Assembly (NCBI GenBank): GCA_021806185.1
Contig: JAJZXZ010000004.1
Location: 1 to 15,617 of the forward strand
Direction of reading: 5' to 3'
Source: Microcaldota archaeon
Lineage (GTDB): Archaea > Micrarchaeota > Micrarchaeia > Micrarchaeales > Micrarchaeaceae
DNA: 15,617 bases
Position 1 is the stretch's first letter; every line of letters begins with the position of its first letter. Under the pieces are notes generated by a model. It ran no database searches. It was not told where the DNA came from and saw nothing but the letters and a program-made list of their open reading frames with translations. This document shows, piece by piece, positions 13,188 through 15,617 of this stretch. A program made the translations under genes and the position numbers.

Positions 13188-15143
13188 GTGATAATTTTGG
13201 ACGAGAAAGAATCGAAAGAAAAGGCCAAGGAGCAACTTGGCCAGATTTTTGACAAGATAAAGTCGATGATGCCTGACGAAGCCGGGTTCATCAAGGCGGA
13301 GTTCGAGGGCCCTGACATCGTGATATACCTGAAGAACGCCAAGGCGGTCTACCAGGATGACATGATAGTGAGGAGCATAGCCTCGGCTGTGAAGAAGAAG
13401 CTCATAATCAGGAGCGACGAGGCGCACCTGATGGAGCCGGAGAAGGCCAAGGAAGCCATATCCGCGATTGTCCCGAAGGAGGCGGTGATAGCAAACATAA
13501 GGTTCATGCCTAGATTCTCGGAGGTATACATAGAGGCGATGAAGCCTGGCCTAGTCATAGGCAAGGGCGGGTCCACTCTGAAGGCGATATCTATGCAGAC
13601 GGGGTGGTGCCCAAAGGTGCTGCGCACCCCGACGATGAGCAGCGAAACAATATCGGGGGTAAGGCAGCTGCTGTTCAACGAGGAGGATTTCAGGAAGAAG
13701 TTCCTTACGAACGTCGGCAAGGACATAAACAGGGTGATAGCGAAGAGCGACTGGCTGAAGGCGACGGCGCTCGGGGGCTACAGGGAGGTCGGGAGGAGCA
13801 GCCTGCTTCTCGAGACCCCGAACTCCAAGATACTGGTGGACTGCGGGCTCAGCCCAGAGCCATCCGCAAGGGGGAGCGACGCGGATGCGAACAAGGCGTT
13901 CCCCTACCTCGACAGCGCGAACCTATCGATAAACGAGCTTAACGCAGTGGTCATAACGCACTCGCACATGGACCACATGGGTTTCATCCCCTACCTGTTC
14001 AAGTACGGCTATGACGGGCCGGTTTACTGCACGCCGCCCACGAGGGACCTATTCGCGCTGCTACTGAAGGATTACGTGAAGCTTGTGCAGAGGGCCGGCG
14101 GCACGCCGCTATACGACGAGAAAGACGTGAGGAAGATGCTGCTTCACACCATAACGAGGGAGTACAACGAGGTTACGAACATAACGGATGAGATGAAGCT
14201 CACATACCACAATGCCGGCCACATACTTGGCAGCGGGACCGTGCACCTGCACGTAGGCGAGGGGATGCACAACATAGTGCACACCGGCGACATGAAATAC
14301 GGCTTCACCAGGCTGTTTGACTCCGCGAACGTCAGATACCCGAGAGTTGACTCGCTTTTCATGGAGAGCACCTATGGCGGCCAGAACGACATCACGCCGA
14401 ACAGGCACGAGCAGGAGCGCATGCTCATGGAGACCATAAAGAGGACTGTTCAGGGAGGCGGCAAGGTGCTGATACCCGTCTTCGCGGTTGGCAGGGCGCA
14501 GGAGATACAGATGGTATTGGAGAGCTACCTGGCGAACGAGGGCCCGTACAAGATGGAGGTTCCGGTCTACCTTGACGGCATGATACTGGAGGCTAGCGCC
14601 ATACACACAGCGTATCCGGAATACTTGAAGGAGAGCCTGAGGAACAGGATACTGAACAACAGGAGCCCGTTCGAGAGCGAGATATTCGAGATAGCTAAGG
14701 GCGAGAGGGCTGAGCTTATGGAGAAGGGCCCGTCAATAGTTGTGGCGAGCGGCGGGATGATGAACGGGGGCGCCAGCGTCGAGTACTTCCGCATGCTGGC
14801 TGAGGATCCTAAGAACACGCTCATATTCGTGGGGTTCAACAGCGCCAACTCGCTTGGGAGGCGCCTGCAGAACGGCCTCAGGGATGTAGTCCTCCCGGAC
14901 CAGGACGGAAAGCTCGCGCCGCTGAAGGTGAACATGAACGTCGTAACCGTTGAGGGCTTCTCCGGCCACAGCGACAGGCGTCAGCTGGTCGGCTTCGCCG
15001 AGAACCTTAGGCCGAAGCCGAAGACGATTTTCACGATGCACGGGGAAGAGAGCAAATGCGAGGACCTTGCGAGGACCTTGGGAAGGCTGATGCACGTCGA
15101 TTCGAGAGCTCCGATGAATCTAGATACGATAAGGCTGAAATGA
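13188..15143 (+). CDS. fttA: aCPSF1/FttA, KH-MBL-beta-CASP RNase and termination factor
   Basis: This ribonuclease cuts nascent RNA at U-rich sites and terminates archaeal transcription. The 651-residue product has N-terminal KH domains (about 1-185; IGKGG motif at 124-128), a metallo-beta-lactamase domain with THSHMDHMGF (H258, H260, D262, H263), GHILGSG (H345) and HTGDMKYG (D368), and a beta-CASP insertion (GGKVLIPVFAVGRAQE, SGGMMNGG). The domain closes with FSGHSD (H594) and MHGE (H618). Zinc ligands all appear intact. The beta-CASP segment at 548-559 reads VGFNSANSLGRR where I expect a YQAEGTLGRR-like motif. The start is GTG 13188 with no clear ribosome site; TTG 13197 is an alternative. 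It is probably co-transcribed with psmB, and its stop overlaps the next start. Confidence 0.95.
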   Translation: MIILDEKESKEKAKEQLGQIFDKIKSMMPDEAGFIKAEFEGPDIVIYLKNAKAVYQDDMIVRSIASAVKKKLIIRSDEAHLMEPEKAKEAISAIVPKEAVIANIRFMPRFSEVYIEAMKPGLVIGKGGSTLKAISMQTGWCPKVLRTPTMSSETISGVRQLLFNEEDFRKKFLTNVGKDINRVIAKSDWLKATALGGYREVGRSSLLLETPNSKILVDCGLSPEPSARGSDADANKAFPYLDSANLSINELNAVVITHSHMDHMGFIPYLFKYGYDGPVYCTPPTRDLFALLLKDYVKLVQRAGGTPLYDEKDVRKMLLHTITREYNEVTNITDEMKLTYHNAGHILGSGTVHLHVGEGMHNIVHTGDMKYGFTRLFDSANVRYPRVDSLFMESTYGGQNDITPNRHEQERMLMETIKRTVQGGGKVLIPVFAVGRAQEIQMVLESYLANEGPYKMEVPVYLDGMILEASAIHTAYPEYLKESLRNRILNNRSPFESEIFEIAKGERAELMEKGPSIVVASGGMMNGGASVEYFRMLAEDPKNTLIFVGFNSANSLGRRLQNGLRDVVLPDQDGKLAPLKVNMNVVTVEGFSGHSDRRQLVGFAENLRPKPKTIFTMHGEESKCEDLARTLGRLMHVDSRAPMNLDTIRLK

Positions 15144-15617
15144 TGAAAGTTATCCTTTATATGGCAACAACGCCCAATGGCATGATTGCAAGAAAGAATG
15201 ATGACTCTGATTTTATATCGGGAACAGAATGGAAGGAGTACCTTAAGATGATAAAAAGATGTGGCAACGTTATAATAGGCAGGAGGACTTTTGAGATTTG
15301 CGCTTACGACCAGCACATTTTTCCATTCCCCAATGCCCTGAATGTGGTAATGACAAAGGGACGGATAAAGAACAGGTGGCCTATACAGGTGGTGACCACG
15401 AATAAGTCGCCAAAACAGGTCATATCGATGCTTCAGGAGAAGGGGTTTGCATATGCATTGCTAGCTGGCGGTGCAAAGCTCAATTCGAGCTTCATGAAGC
15501 AAGGACTGGTTAATGAGATTTATCTCGATGTTATACCTCGCATGCTTGGAGGAGGCATAAGTCTATTTTCTGACTCTAATTTTGAATCCAGACTGAAACT
15601 GATTGGTACCAGAAAAT
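15140..15617 (+). CDS. RibD-C/dihydrofolate reductase-like protein, 3' truncated by the window
   Basis: A frame open to the window end gives at least 159 residues of a pyrimidine or folate reductase-like fold. It begins MMKVILYMATTPNGMIAR, then has CGNVIIGRRTFEI and ALLAGGAKLNSSFMKQGLV followed by YLDVIPRMLGGG, the usual NADPH-binding and core motifs of the RibD C-terminal/DHFR superfamily. Members reduce riboflavin precursors, dihydrofolate or other pterins; the substrate cannot be told here. The ATGs at 15140 and 15143 overlap the aCPSF1 stop (ATGATG), so translation is likely coupled; either may start. The gene is AT-richer than aCPSF1. The end is cut by the window, not by a stop. Confidence 0.85.
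   Translation, partial: MMKVILYMATTPNGMIARKNDDSDFISGTEWKEYLKMIKRCGNVIIGRRTFEICAYDQHIFPFPNALNVVMTKGRIKNRWPIQVVTTNKSPKQVISMLQEKGFAYALLAGGAKLNSSFMKQGLVNEIYLDVIPRMLGGGISLFSDSNFESRLKLIGTRK

Noticed and set aside
14109..14606. 165-codon minus-strand frame opposite aCPSF1
   Set aside because: Antisense shadow of a well-conserved enzyme; no start signals or motifs.
1..15617. CRISPR arrays, insertion sequences, phage or toxin-antitoxin modules
   Set aside because: No regularly spaced direct repeats, transposase motifs or toxin-like pairs were seen on either strand.

Overview
This window is archaeal chromosome. The markers are the Archaea-only amidotransferase pair GatD/GatE, a transcription factor B (TFB), a proteasome beta subunit with a cleavable propeptide, the KH/metallo-beta-lactamase termination nuclease aCPSF1 (FttA), an Nre-type repair protein, a stand-alone TRAM protein and a PRC-barrel protein. 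TATA boxes lie about 25 bases before many starts, Shine-Dalgarno sites of the GGTG/GGAGGTG type occur, and several starts look leaderless. Base composition is a little over half GC by eye, with heavy use of ATA (Ile) and AGG (Arg) codons. Compact spacing and small proteins would suit a DPANN or Micrarchaeota-like genome, but that is inference. There is no CRISPR array, insertion sequence or phage module.

Layout. Bases 1-3796 (+): the end of a radical-SAM tRNA methylthiotransferase, then gatD and gatE, a tight translation-fidelity operon (t6A37 modification and Gln-tRNA(Gln) formation). Bases 3841-5596 (-): a small ORF, an AT-richer HIT protein and an M24 aminopeptidase. An Nre gene (+, 5640-6911) leaves divergently from the peptidase across what looks like one shared TATA element. 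Two tandem paralogous four-helix membrane proteins (-) end 4 bases from it. Next is a secreted or anchored CAP-domain protein (-) whose N-terminal anchor lies in the open frame but lacks an in-frame start. dCTP deaminase (+), tRNA-Glu(UUC) (-) and thymidylate kinase (-) follow, so two dTTP-synthesis enzymes flank a tRNA. After these come a PRC-barrel gene (-), TFB (+), a TRAM protein (+), proteasome beta (+), aCPSF1 (+), and a RibD-C/DHFR-like reductase (+) that runs off the window.

The right half is information-processing DNA: initiation factor (TFB), termination factor (aCPSF1), RNA-binding TRAM protein and proteasome core subunit. The three middle genes each have a good TATA box and a 60-75 base leader containing a predicted hairpin. 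The most unusual observations are an AT-hook in a long N-terminal extension of TFB, a well-formed two-state leader before the TRAM gene, an apparent -1 frameshift or non-AUG start in the CAP protein, a shared bidirectional TATA element giving two leaderless starts, and an altered conserved motif in the beta-CASP domain of aCPSF1. I found no clearly new multi-gene system; most of the region is housekeeping with unusual regulatory detail.
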